Assembly: GCF_017312405.1 (NCBI RefSeq) | Contig: NZ_BLTG01000059.1 | Span: 1 to 44,727, forward strand | From: Mycobacterium sp. PO1 | Lineage (GTDB): Bacteria; Actinomycetota; Actinomycetes; Mycobacteriales; Mycobacteriaceae | DNA: 44,727 bases | Direction: 5' to 3' | In this document: piece by piece, positions 1 through 8,429 of the stretch | Numbering within the stretch: the stretch's first letter is position 1 | Layout: the number at the start of each line of letters is the position of its first letter | Translations under genes and position numbers: made by a program | Notes under the pieces: generated by a model | Told to the model about the DNA's origin: nothing | Database searches by the model: none | The model's input: only the letters and a program-made list of their open reading frames with translations

Positions 1-1
1 A

Positions 2-1375
2 CCGCCGCTGCCGAACCGGCGCAACGCCGAGCTGTTCCTGCTCGGCTTCGCCGCCGTGATCACCACGGTTGCGCTACTGCTCGTCGAGGCCAACCAGGAG
101 CAGGGCCTGCACTGGGACCTGGCCCAGTACACGGTCGCCTACCTGGCGCTGTTCGCCGGTGCGCACCTGGCGGTGCGCCGTTTCGCGCCCTACGCCGACC
201 CGCTGCTGCTGCCCGTGGTCGCGCTGCTCAACGGGTTGGGTCTGGTGATGATCCACCGCCTGGACCTGGCCGCCGAGGAGAACCGCGCACAGGGGTTCGG
301 CGGCACCGCCAACCAGCAGATGTTGTGGACCCTGGTCGGGGTGCTGGGCTTCTCGGCGGTGGTCATCCTGCTGCGCGATCACCGGATGCTGTCGCGCTAC
401 GGCTATCTGTGCGGGTTGACCGGGTTGATCCTGCTGGCGATCCCGGCGGTGCTGCCCCGGTCGATGTCGGAGCAGAACGGCGCGAAGATCTGGATCCAGT
501 TCCCCGGCTTCTCGATTCAGCCCGCCGAGTTCTCCAAGATCCTGCTGCTGGTGTTCTTCGCCTCGGTGCTGGTGTCCAAACGCAACCTGTTCACCAGCGC
601 GGGCAAGCACGTGCTCGGCATGGATCTGCCTCGGCCGCGCGACCTGGCCCCGCTGCTGGCCGCCTGGATCGCCTCCATCGGCGTGATGATCTTCGAGAAG
701 GATCTCGGCACGTCGCTGCTGCTGTACGCATCGTTCCTGGTGATGGTGTACATCGCCACCGAACGATTCAGCTGGGTGGTGCTCGGCCTGGGCTTGTTCG
801 CCGTCGCCAGCGTCGTCGCCTACTACGCGTTCGACCACGTCCGGGTGCGGGTGCAGACGTGGTGGGACCCCTTCGCCGACCCCGACGGGGCCGGCTACCA
901 GATGGTGCAGTCGCTGTTCAGCTTCGCCACCGGCGGCATCTTCGGCACCGGACTGGGCAACGGCCAGCCGGGCACGATCCCGGCCGCCTCCACGGACTTC
1001 ATCATCGCCGCCGTCGGTGAGGAGCTCGGGCTGGTCGGCCTGGCGGCGGTGCTGATGCTGTACACGATCCTGATCATCCGCGGCCTGCGCACCGCGATCG
1101 CCGTGCGGGACAGCTTCGGCAAGCTGCTGGCCGCCGGGCTCGCCGCGACGCTGGCGATCCAGCTGTTCATCGTCGTCGGCGGTGTCACCAACCTGATCCC
1201 GCTGACCGGGCTCACCACCCCGTGGCTGTCCTACGGCGGGTCCTCGCTGGTGGCCAACTATCTGCTGCTGGCGATCCTGGTCCGCATCTCCCACGCCGCG
1301 CGCCGTCCGATCGGCAGCACCGCACCCGGCGGGCCCATCGCGGCCGCCAGCACCGAGGTGATCGAGAAGGTATGA
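2..1375 (+). CDS. rodA: RodA/FtsW-type SEDS peptidoglycan glycosyltransferase (5' end cut off)
   Basis: The reading frame is open from base 2, so the true start lies outside the window; the first in-window ATG (56) is internal, because the residues before it already match the mycobacterial RodA N-terminus. SEDS proteins polymerise lipid II into glycan strands in the inner membrane together with a class B PBP. About ten hydrophobic segments alternate with short loops. The conserved stretches FSIQPAEFSK (about bases 511-540), FATGGIFGTGLGNGQ (about 922-966) and TPWLSYGGSS (about 1219-1248) are SEDS signatures. The stop TGA overlaps the pbpA ATG by 4 bp (1372-1375), which suggests translational coupling with its cognate transpeptidase. 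Confidence 0.96.
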   Translation, partial: PPLPNRRNAELFLLGFAAVITTVALLLVEANQEQGLHWDLAQYTVAYLALFAGAHLAVRRFAPYADPLLLPVVALLNGLGLVMIHRLDLAAEENRAQGFGGTANQQMLWTLVGVLGFSAVVILLRDHRMLSRYGYLCGLTGLILLAIPAVLPRSMSEQNGAKIWIQFPGFSIQPAEFSKILLLVFFASVLVSKRNLFTSAGKHVLGMDLPRPRDLAPLLAAWIASIGVMIFEKDLGTSLLLYASFLVMVYIATERFSWVVLGLGLFAVASVVAYYAFDHVRVRVQTWWDPFADPDGAGYQMVQSLFSFATGGIFGTGLGNGQPGTIPAASTDFIIAAVGEELGLVGLAAVLMLYTILIIRGLRTAIAVRDSFGKLLAAGLAATLAIQLFIVVGGVTNLIPLTGLTTPWLSYGGSSLVANYLLLAILVRISHAARRPIGSTAPGGPIAAASTEVIEKV

Positions 1376-2847
1376 ACACCTCGCTGCGCCGGATCTCGGT
1401 GATGATCATGGGCCTGGTCGTGCTGCTGCTGGCCAACGCCACCTTCACCCAGGTCTTCACCGCCAACAGCCTGCGTTCGGACCCCCGCAACCAGCGGGTG
1501 CTGCTCGACGAATACTCCCGCCAGCGCGGCCAGATCACCGCCGGCGGCCAGCTGCTGGCCTACTCGGTGTCCACCGGCGGACGGTTCCGGTTCCTGCGGG
1601 TCTACCCGGATCCGCTGGTCTACGCCCCGGTCACCGGGTTCTACTCGCTGAGCTACTCGAGCACCGGGCTGGAACGCGCCGAGGACTCGGTTCTCAACGG
1701 GTCCGATCAGCGGCTGTTCGCCCGCCGCCTGGCCGACTTCTTCACCGGCCGCGATCCCCGCGGCGGCAATGTGGACACCACCATCAACCCGGAGGTGCAG
1801 CAGGCCGCCTGGGACGCGATGCAGGAGGGGTGTTCGGGCCCCTGCCAGGGCTCGGTGGTGGCGCTCGAACCGTCCACCGGCAAGATCCTGGCGCTGGTGT
1901 CCTCGCCGTCCTATGACCCCAACCTGCTGGCCACCCACGACCTCGCCGAGCAGACCGAGGCCTGGCAGCGGCTGCGTGACGAGGCCGACTCACCACTGCT
2001 CAACCGCGCGATCTCCGAGACCTACCCGCCCGGGTCGACGTTCAAGGTTCTGACAACGGCCGCCGCCCTGCAGGCCGGCGCCACCCCCGACACCCAGGTG
2101 ACCGCGCAGTCGGCGATCCCGCTGCCCGACAGCACCGCCACGCTGGAGAACTTCGGTGGCCGCCCCTGCGGTGGAGCCGAAACCGCCACGCTCGCTTACG
2201 CATTCGCCCATTCGTGCAACACGGCATTCGTCCAGCTGGGCATCGACACCGGAGCCGACGCGCTGCGCAGCACGGCCCGTTCCTTCGGTGTCGACGTCGA
2301 GCCGCCGTCGATTCCGTTACAGGTCGCCGAGTCCACCATCGGCCCGATCCCCGACGCGGCGGCGCTGGGCATGACGAGCATCGGTCAGAAAGACGTCGCG
2401 CTGACGCCGCTGCAGAACGCGATGGTCGCTGCGACGGTCGCCAACGACGGGGTCACGATGCGCCCGTATCTGGTCGAGAGCCTCCGCGGACCCGACCTCG
2501 CGACGATCGCCACCACAGAGCCGACGGAAGAGCGGCGAGCGGTCTCCGAGGATGTCGCGGATACACTTACGGACTTGATGGTCGCCGCCGAGCAGGTGAC
2601 TCAGCAGAAGGGAGCCATCGCCGGCGTGCAGATCGCATCCAAGACCGGCACTGCGGAGCACGGTACGGATCCGCGCAACACGCCTCCGCATGCCTGGTAC
2701 ATCGCTTTTGCGCCCGCGCAGGCCCCCAAGGTCGCCGTCGCGGTGCTGGTGGAGAACGGTGGGAACCACCTGTCCGCCACCGGTGGTGCGCTGGCCGCCC
2801 CCATCGGGCGCGCCACCATCGCCGCTGCATTGCGGGAGGGCGCATGA
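1372..2847 (+). CDS. pbpA: class B penicillin-binding protein PbpA (transpeptidase)
   Basis: Encodes 491 residues, the same length as M. tuberculosis PbpA. It cross-links peptidoglycan during septation and elongation and is anchored by a single N-terminal membrane segment (about residues 8-26). The penicilloyl-serine transpeptidase motifs are visible: STFK with nucleophile Ser222, SCN at 281-283, and KTG at 424-426. A Cys-x3-Cys pair (GCSGPC) lies near residue 155. The start is the ATG overlapping the rodA stop; a longer frame from 1222 would lie inside rodA. In mycobacteria PbpA is a known PknB-pathway substrate, which fits its place directly upstream of pknA and pknB. A strong Shine-Dalgarno (GGGAGGG, 2834-2840) occurs at its very 3' end and serves whatever is translated next. 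Confidence 0.97.
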   Translation: MNTSLRRISVMIMGLVVLLLANATFTQVFTANSLRSDPRNQRVLLDEYSRQRGQITAGGQLLAYSVSTGGRFRFLRVYPDPLVYAPVTGFYSLSYSSTGLERAEDSVLNGSDQRLFARRLADFFTGRDPRGGNVDTTINPEVQQAAWDAMQEGCSGPCQGSVVALEPSTGKILALVSSPSYDPNLLATHDLAEQTEAWQRLRDEADSPLLNRAISETYPPGSTFKVLTTAAALQAGATPDTQVTAQSAIPLPDSTATLENFGGRPCGGAETATLAYAFAHSCNTAFVQLGIDTGADALRSTARSFGVDVEPPSIPLQVAESTIGPIPDAAALGMTSIGQKDVALTPLQNAMVAATVANDGVTMRPYLVESLRGPDLATIATTEPTEERRAVSEDVADTLTDLMVAAEQVTQQKGAIAGVQIASKTGTAEHGTDPRNTPPHAWYIAFAPAQAPKVAVAVLVENGGNHLSATGGALAAPIGRATIAAALREGA

Positions 2848-2921
2848 GACGCGCCGGGGTTGCGACACGTCCCCGAGCCGGAGGCGAAAAAGCCAGCACC
2901 CGGGCCGGAGGCGAGAAATGA
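2844..2921 (+). CDS. possible 25-codon ORF bridging pbpA and pknA
   Basis: ATG at 2844 overlaps the pbpA stop (ATGA) and the TGA at 2919-2921 overlaps the pknA ATG (2918-2920). GGGAGGG at 2834-2840 is well placed upstream. The predicted peptide is 25 residues, basic, and contains RAGGEK twice, because the DNA is a 27-bp imperfect duplication that also copies the GGAGG used by pknA. Seen: double stop/start overlap and a good ribosome site. Inferred: it could act as a coupling leader that carries ribosomes from pbpA to pknA, or it may be a by-product of the duplication. No homologue is recognised and no function is claimed. Confidence 0.4.
   Translation: MRRAGVATRPRAGGEKASTRAGGEK
2874..2918 (+). 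repeat. 27-bp imperfect tandem duplication carrying two Shine-Dalgarno copies
   Basis: Bases 2874-2891 and 2901-2918 match at 16 of 18 positions with a period of 27 bp. Each copy has GGAGG (2880-2884 and 2907-2911). The second copy is the pknA ribosome-binding site, 6 nt from its ATG; the first is inside the possible mini-ORF. Confidence 0.7.
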
Positions 2922-4177
2922 GTCCCCGCGTCGGTGTCACGCTGTCCGGGCGCTACCGGCTGCAGCGGCTGATCGCCACCGGCGGCATGGGCCAGGTCTG
3001 GGAAGGCGTGGACTCCCGGCTGGGCCGCCGGGTCGCCATCAAGGTCCTCAAGGCCGAATACTCCACCGACGCCGAGTTCGTCGAACGTTTCCGCGCCGAG
3101 GCCCGCACGGTCGCGATGCTCAACCACCCGGGCATCGCCGGGGTGTACGACTACGGCGAGACCGACATCGACGGCGAGGGCCGCACCGCCTACCTGGTGA
3201 TGGAGCTGGTCAACGGTGAGCCGCTGAACTCGGTGCTCAAGCGCACCGGTCGGCTGTCGCTGCGGCACGCGCTGGACATGCTCGAACAGACCGGCCGGGC
3301 GCTGCAGGTCGCGCACACCGCCGGGCTCGTGCACCGCGACGTCAAGCCGGGCAACATCCTGATCACCCCCACCGGGCAGGTCAAACTGACCGACTTCGGT
3401 ATCGCCAAGGCCGTCGACGCGGCCCCGGTCACCCAGACCGGCATGGTCATGGGCACCGCCCAGTACATCGCCCCCGAGCAGGCGCTGGGCCACGACGCCA
3501 CCGCCGCCAGCGACGTGTACTCACTCGGCGTGGTCGGCTACGAGGCGGTGTCGGGCAAGCGGCCGTTCACCGGCGACGGCGCACTGACCGTGGCGATGAA
3601 GCACATCAAGGAGAACCCTCCCCCGCTGCCGGCCGACCTGCCACCCAACGTGCGCGAACTGATCGAGATCACCCTCGTGAAGAACCCGGGCATGCGGTAC
3701 AAGTCCGGTGGCCCGTTCGCCGACGCGGTCGCCGCGGTGCGGGCCGGTCGCCGGCCACCGCGGCCCAACGCCGCGCCGTCGATCGGCCGGGCGGCGCCGA
3801 CGGCGGTCCCGTCGGCCACCCAGGCCCGCGCGGTCCCCGCACCGCCGCCACGCGCGCGCGCCACCGGCAGCCACCGCCCCGCGCCGCCGGCCCGGCGCAC
3901 CTTCTCGTCAGGCCAGCGCGCGCTGCTGTGGGCGGCCGGGGTGCTCGGTGCCCTGGCGATCGTCATCGCGATCCTGATCGTGCTCAACGCCCAGGATCGG
4001 CAGGACCGCGCCCCCAGCGGCGACGAGACGTCACAGACGACACCGGCGGAGTCGCCGGCGGCCGCACCCGCGCGCTTCGGCGATCATGGATTTCAGGGAT
4101 ACCGGGTATCCCGCCCGCTTGACGACGTCGGACCCCCGACGTCGATGTTGGACGCCTCAGAACAGATGTTGCGATGA
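2918..4177 (+). CDS. pknA: Ser/Thr protein kinase PknA
   Basis: 419 residues (M. tuberculosis PknA has 431). Transmembrane receptor-like kinase that controls cell shape and division through targets such as Wag31 and FtsZ. An N-terminal Hanks kinase domain (about residues 12-275) has the glycine loop ATGGMG, catalytic Lys42 (VAIK), HRDVKPGN with Asp141, DFG at 159-161, and the activation-loop TQT (Thr172/Thr174) that is autophosphorylated in this family. A Pro/Ala/Arg-rich juxtamembrane linker follows, then one transmembrane helix (about 335-357) and a short extracellular tail with no PASTA repeat. The start ATG is chosen by GGAGG 6 nt upstream and by homology; frames opening further upstream lie inside pbpA. 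It overlaps pknB by 4 bp. The last 40 residues do not resemble the M. tuberculosis tail as I remember it. Confidence 0.96.
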   Translation: MSPRVGVTLSGRYRLQRLIATGGMGQVWEGVDSRLGRRVAIKVLKAEYSTDAEFVERFRAEARTVAMLNHPGIAGVYDYGETDIDGEGRTAYLVMELVNGEPLNSVLKRTGRLSLRHALDMLEQTGRALQVAHTAGLVHRDVKPGNILITPTGQVKLTDFGIAKAVDAAPVTQTGMVMGTAQYIAPEQALGHDATAASDVYSLGVVGYEAVSGKRPFTGDGALTVAMKHIKENPPPLPADLPPNVRELIEITLVKNPGMRYKSGGPFADAVAAVRAGRRPPRPNAAPSIGRAAPTAVPSATQARAVPAPPPRARATGSHRPAPPARRTFSSGQRALLWAAGVLGALAIVIAILIVLNAQDRQDRAPSGDETSQTTPAESPAAAPARFGDHGFQGYRVSRPLDDVGPPTSMLDASEQMLR

Positions 4178-6051
4178 CGACCCCCCAGCACCTCTCCGAC
4201 CGGTACGAACTCGGTGAGATCCTCGGCTTCGGCGGCATGTCCGAAGTCCACCTCGCACGCGACCTGCGGTTGCACCGCGACGTCGCGATCAAGGTGCTGC
4301 GCGCCGACCTGGCGCGCGACCCGAGCTTCTATCTGCGGTTCCGCCGCGAAGCGCAGAACGCGGCGGCCCTGAATCACCCCGCCATCGTCGCGGTGTACGA
4401 CACCGGGGAGGCCGAGACACCCACCGGGCCGCTGCCCTACATCGTCATGGAGTACGTCGAGGGTGTGACGCTGCGCGACATCGTGCACACCGAGGGCCCG
4501 ATGCCGGCCCAGCGGGCCATCGAGGTCATCGCCGACGCCTGCCAGGCCCTGAACTTCAGCCATCAGCACGGCATCATCCACCGCGACGTCAAACCCGCCA
4601 ACATCATGATCAGCAAGTCGGGCGCGGTGAAGGTGATGGACTTCGGCATCGCCCGCGCGCTCGCCGACGCCGGCAACCCCGTCACCCAGACCGCCGCGGT
4701 GATCGGCACCGCGCAGTACCTCTCGCCCGAGCAGGCACGCGGCAACAAGGTCGACGCCCGCTCGGACGTGTACTCGCTGGGCTGCGTGCTCTACGAGATG
4801 CTCACCGGGGAACCGCCCTTCGTCGGGGATTCGCCGGTCGCGGTCGCCTACCAGCATGTCCGCGAAGACCCGGTGCCGCCGTCGACCCGCAACGGCGACA
4901 TCTCCCCCGACCTGGACGCGGTCGTGCTCAAGGCGCTGGCCAAGAACCCCGACAACCGCTACCAGACCGCCGCGGAGATGCGCGCCGACCTGGTCAAGGT
5001 GCACAGCGGTGAGACGCCGGACGCCCCGAAGATCTTCACCGACGCCGAGCGGACGTCGATGCTGGCCGCATCGGCGCCCTCGGACCGCACCGAACCGATC
5101 GACCCCGTCGGCGGCCATCAGCCGCGCTACGTGGAACGCCCGCGCAGCGGCTCGGTCGCCCGCTGGGTGGTGGCGGTCGCCGTGCTGGCGGTGTTGACGG
5201 TGCTGGTCACCGTCGGCATCAACATGTTCGGCGGCGACACCCGCGAGGTGCAGGTGCCCGACGTCAGCGGGCAGGTCTCCGCCGACGCGATCGCTGCGCT
5301 GCAGAACCGGGGATTCTCCATCCGCACCCAGCAGCAGCCCGACTCCGAGGTGCCACCCGACCACGTCATCAGCACCGACCCGGAGGCCGACAGCTCGGTC
5401 GCCGCGGGCGACGAGATCACCGTCAACGTCTCGACCGGACCCGAGCAGCGCGAGGTGCCCGACGTCTCCGGCCTGACCTATGGCCAGGCGGTGGAGAAGC
5501 TCACCGACGCCGGCTTCGAACGGTTCCGGCAGACGACGTCGGAGTCCACCCCTGAGCAGAAGGACCGGGTGCTCTCCACCCTTCCGCCGGCCAATCAGAC
5601 CTCGGCGATCACCAACGAGATCACCATCGTCGTCGGCCGCGGCCCGGCCACCGCCGTGGTGCCCGACTGCGTCGGCCAGACTCAGCAGACCTGCCAGGAG
5701 GTCTTGACGGCCTCGGGGTTCCTCAACACGGTGCCGGTGCAGGTCGACAGCACCACCTCGGCGGGACTGGTGGTCGGCTTGGAACCCGCGGCCGGACAGA
5801 CGGTTCCGCAGGACACCGTCATCCAGATCCAGGTGTCACGCGGCAACCAGTTCGTGATGCCGGACCTGACCGGAATGTTCTGGACCGACGCCGAGCCGCG
5901 GCTGCGGGCGCTGGGCTGGACCGGGGTGCTGGACAAGGGCGCCGACGTCCAGAACAGCGGACAGCGGACCAACGCGGTGGTGAACCAGAGCCCGGCACCG
6001 GGCACGGGGGTCACCTACGGATCGAGGATCACGCTGAACTTCGCGTCGTAG
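4174..6051 (+). CDS. pknB: Ser/Thr protein kinase PknB with four PASTA domains
   Basis: 625 residues, against 626 in M. tuberculosis. Essential membrane kinase that senses lipid II and muropeptides and phosphorylates cell-wall regulators, including CwlM and the MurJ pseudokinase, both encoded near the other end of this window. The kinase domain shows Lys40 (VAIK), HRDVKPAN with Asp138, DFG with Asp156 and activation-loop Thr171/Thr173 (VTQT). One transmembrane helix lies at about residues 330-352. Four extracellular PASTA repeats follow, each opening with a PD signature (VPDVSG, VPDVSG, VPDCVG, MPDLTG). The third repeat carries two cysteines. The start ATGA overlaps the pknA stop. Its 3' end overlaps the convergent trpG by 23 bp. 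Confidence 0.97.
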   Translation: MTTPQHLSDRYELGEILGFGGMSEVHLARDLRLHRDVAIKVLRADLARDPSFYLRFRREAQNAAALNHPAIVAVYDTGEAETPTGPLPYIVMEYVEGVTLRDIVHTEGPMPAQRAIEVIADACQALNFSHQHGIIHRDVKPANIMISKSGAVKVMDFGIARALADAGNPVTQTAAVIGTAQYLSPEQARGNKVDARSDVYSLGCVLYEMLTGEPPFVGDSPVAVAYQHVREDPVPPSTRNGDISPDLDAVVLKALAKNPDNRYQTAAEMRADLVKVHSGETPDAPKIFTDAERTSMLAASAPSDRTEPIDPVGGHQPRYVERPRSGSVARWVVAVAVLAVLTVLVTVGINMFGGDTREVQVPDVSGQVSADAIAALQNRGFSIRTQQQPDSEVPPDHVISTDPEADSSVAAGDEITVNVSTGPEQREVPDVSGLTYGQAVEKLTDAGFERFRQTTSESTPEQKDRVLSTLPPANQTSAITNEITIVVGRGPATAVVPDCVGQTQQTCQEVLTASGFLNTVPVQVDSTTSAGLVVGLEPAAGQTVPQDTVIQIQVSRGNQFVMPDLTGMFWTDAEPRLRALGWTGVLDKGADVQNSGQRTNAVVNQSPAPGTGVTYGSRITLNFAS

Positions 6052-6733
6052 CCGCGGCGACGGCGCCGGCGACTTCCTCCTCGAGTGCGCGGACCAGTTG
6101 CTCGGCCGGCGCGGCTCCGCAGAAGCCCAGCCAGTTGGCCAGCATGCGGTGACCGCCCTGGGTGAGGATCGATTCGGGATGGAACTGCACGCCGTGGATG
6201 GGCAGCTCGACGTGGCGGACCGCCATGATCACACCGCCGCCATCCATGCCGTCACGTCGTTCGCCGCCGACTGTGCGGGCGATGACCTCGAGTTCCGACG
6301 GCACCGTGTCGGGCAGGATCGTCAGCGAGTGGTAGCGGGTGGCGACGAACGGATCCGGCAGCCCGGCGAGTACACCCTGGTTGCTGTGATGTACCACGCT
6401 GGTCTTGCCGTGCAACAGTTCCGGCGCCCGGTCGACCGTCCCTCCGAACGCGACCCCGATCGCCTGGTGTCCCAAACAGACGCCCAGCAGCGGCGTGCGG
6501 GCGGCGGCGCAGGCGTGCACCAGCGGGATCGACGCGCCGGCGCGCTCCGGGGTGCCCGGCCCGGGGCTGAGCAGCACCCCATCGAACTCGGTGGCTGCAG
6601 CAGCGATATCGGAGGGGGTGCCCAGGCGGTCGTCGTCGTTACGCCACACCTGCGCGTCCACCCCGAGCTGGCCCAGATACTGGACCAGGTTGAACACGAA
6701 GCTGTCGTAGTTGTCGACGACCAACACCTGCAT
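6029..6733 (-). CDS. trpG: glutamine amidotransferase component (TrpG/PabA type)
   Basis: 234 residues, a class I glutamine amidotransferase that supplies ammonia to anthranilate synthase or aminodeoxychorismate synthase; mycobacteria probably use one protein for both. The catalytic triad is visible: Cys86 in GVCLGHQ, and His185 and Glu187 in FHPES. LSPGPGTP forms the oxyanion-loop region. An in-frame GTG two codons upstream (6739) is an alternative start; ATG 6733 was preferred because it gives the family N-terminus QVLVVDNYDSF. The stop codon lies inside the pknB 3' end, a 23-bp tail-to-tail overlap. Orthologue of Rv0013. Confidence 0.93.
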   Translation of the reverse strand: MQVLVVDNYDSFVFNLVQYLGQLGVDAQVWRNDDDRLGTPSDIAAAATEFDGVLLSPGPGTPERAGASIPLVHACAAARTPLLGVCLGHQAIGVAFGGTVDRAPELLHGKTSVVHHSNQGVLAGLPDPFVATRYHSLTILPDTVPSELEVIARTVGGERRDGMDGGGVIMAVRHVELPIHGVQFHPESILTQGGHRMLANWLGFCGAAPAEQLVRALEEEVAGAVAAATTRSSA

Positions 6734-6777
6734 CGTCACAGGTTACCGCCCGGTTCGAGGCTGCGCGGGCGGCGGGC

Positions 6778-8094
6778 TCAGTCGCCGGCCTTGTCGCCGC
6801 CGGCCTTGTCGTTACTGCTCGAGTCGCTACCGCCCGAGTCGCTACCGGCCTTGTCGCTGTCGCCCGAGTCGCTGTCGGCCTTGTCGCTGTCGGTGGCATC
6901 GTCCGAGCCTTCAGTGCTTGCGGACTCGTCAGCGTCGGCGGATTCTTCCGAGTCGTCCGATTCTTCCGCGTCGTCGGCCTCGCGCGTGCCACGGATCTCG
7001 CTCGTGTCGTCGGCGTCGCTCTGATGGGCCTCGGACTCTTCGTTCCCGACCTCCGCCGCGACGTCTGTCTCCGCGAGGCCGCTGTCCGGGTCATCGGCAG
7101 CAGAGGACTGCGCGTCGTCGCCGTCGGGTGCGGCGTCAGCCGACGCGCTCACGCTCACCAGCTCGGCACCAGCAGAGTCCTCAGCTGACGGCTCGTCGGC
7201 TCCCGCGACCCGTCCGGGCGACTGCGACTCGCTCTCCCCCGTCTCCGTCGTCGTCTGATCGGGCTCGGCCACGGGATCCTGCAGGCTGGGCGGCGGGGTC
7301 CCGTTGCCCCAGTCCGCACCCTCCCCCTGCGGTGTGTAGGCCGGACGGTCGTAATCGCGTTCGACCAGCGGACGGTACTTGGCGTCGAGTTCGGCCAGGC
7401 GCTCGTCGGACACGAACGGCGCGAGCCAGCTGACCATCGGCAACGTCTCCGCCGGGATCAGCATGTACGTGGTGTTGCCCGCCTGGTACACCAGGTTGTC
7501 CGGATCGTTGACGTCGAGACCCTCGAAGTAGGCGAAGTGCCGGTTCGAGAACAGCGAGTTGACCGCAGAATAGAAGCCGAACCGCGTCGGGCTGTCGGCG
7601 ACGCTGTCGTACTGCGCCACGACGTCGAGGTGGTCGTAAGGCTGGGTCTGCGGCAGGCCGGTCCCCGGTACCCGGCGGTTGTCGCCGCCGAATTTGTTCT
7701 CGGGATTGCCGAACGTGACCACCAGCACCACCCGCTCAGGGTCGGGGGCCAGCGTCGGATCCTCTTCCCACGTCCGCAGCCGGTTGTACACGCCGGCTGC
7801 ACCCACCGAATAACCCGCCACGATGATCTCGCCCGGGGTCGAGTCGACCGCGTCCTGGATGCGGCGGGCACTTCCCGACGGCGTGATGGTGCCCCTCCCC
7901 AGAGACCGGCAGGTGTTCTCCTCGCAGAACGCGCCGCCGAAGGCGGACTGCGCTTCACCGCTCTGCCGCGTGGCACCCTCGGCGAACAACGCGGTCGCGG
8001 CCGCAGCGGTGGGCGGCGCGGCAAACGGAACCGCGAAAGGCGTCAACAGCGTGGCGATTCCGGCGACATATCCAGTCCGGCGATGAGAGTTCAT
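6778..8094 (-). CDS. secreted PE-PPE-domain (cutinase-like) alpha/beta hydrolase, paralogue A, acidic Ser/Asp tail
   Basis: 438 residues. An N-terminal signal peptide (basic MNSHRR, hydrophobic core to about residue 30, Ala-rich cleavage region) leads into a PE-PPE-type serine hydrolase fold with nucleophile elbow GYSVG (Ser96) and conserved TFGNPENK. Two cysteines near 57 and 62 (FCEENTC) probably form a disulfide. From about residue 290 the protein becomes a low-complexity acidic tail rich in Ser, Asp, Glu and Ala, ending in Ser-Asp-Lys-Ala/Gly repeats. Start 8094 (ATG) was preferred over GTG 8124 because GAGGA lies 4 nt upstream and the signal peptide then begins properly. It is about half identical by eye to the next gene. 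Not present at this locus in M. tuberculosis. Substrate unknown; esterase or lipase activity is inferred from the fold. Confidence 0.85.
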   Translation of the reverse strand: MNSHRRTGYVAGIATLLTPFAVPFAAPPTAAAATALFAEGATRQSGEAQSAFGGAFCEENTCRSLGRGTITPSGSARRIQDAVDSTPGEIIVAGYSVGAAGVYNRLRTWEEDPTLAPDPERVVLVVTFGNPENKFGGDNRRVPGTGLPQTQPYDHLDVVAQYDSVADSPTRFGFYSAVNSLFSNRHFAYFEGLDVNDPDNLVYQAGNTTYMLIPAETLPMVSWLAPFVSDERLAELDAKYRPLVERDYDRPAYTPQGEGADWGNGTPPPSLQDPVAEPDQTTTETGESESQSPGRVAGADEPSAEDSAGAELVSVSASADAAPDGDDAQSSAADDPDSGLAETDVAAEVGNEESEAHQSDADDTSEIRGTREADDAEESDDSEESADADESASTEGSDDATDSDKADSDSGDSDKAGSDSGGSDSSSNDKAGGDKAGD

Positions 8095-8429
8095 GGGTTC
8101 CTCGACCAGTCGATCGGTGGGCACCGCGCAGCCGCCTTCGCGGCATCGTCACTGAGCCAGACGGGGTTGGACGCAAGTGTTCAGGGCGTGGTGCTGTTAC
8201 CGCTTACGGCGAAGTACATGCCCGAGTCCTCTTCGCTGAAACATCGGACCGACTTCACCCTTCACGCGGGGAATAACCCGTTGGCCCCTGGCATTTTGCG
8301 ACTACCAGGGACGCTGTCGCTCCCCGCCTCCCCAACCGTACCCATCGGGTCAGCAAATTCACCCGGCGCAGCCATTACGCAGTTGTGACGCTGACGGGCT
8401 CACTCGCGACCGCGCCCGTCACCCCTGAC
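8095..8429. other. intergenic region between the two PE-PPE hydrolase genes
   Basis: 335 bp with no convincing gene on either strand. It must hold the promoter of paralogue A, whose ribosome site GAGGA lies just before 8094, but no clear -35/-10 pair was found. An inverted repeat CCCTGG (8286-8291) / CCAGGG (8305-8310) with a 13-nt loop lies 120-145 bp downstream of the paralogue B stop; it could be a terminator or an operator. Base composition is less G+C-rich than the flanks. Confidence 0.5.

Noticed and set aside
74..1294. 406-codon open frame on the minus strand opposite rodA
   Set aside because: Gln/His/Arg/Gly-rich composition typical of antisense frames in G+C-rich DNA; rodA on the other strand is clearly real.
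3928..4122. Small overlapping frames in the 3' part of pknA as extra genes
   Set aside because: No ribosome site and composition of a shifted pknA frame.
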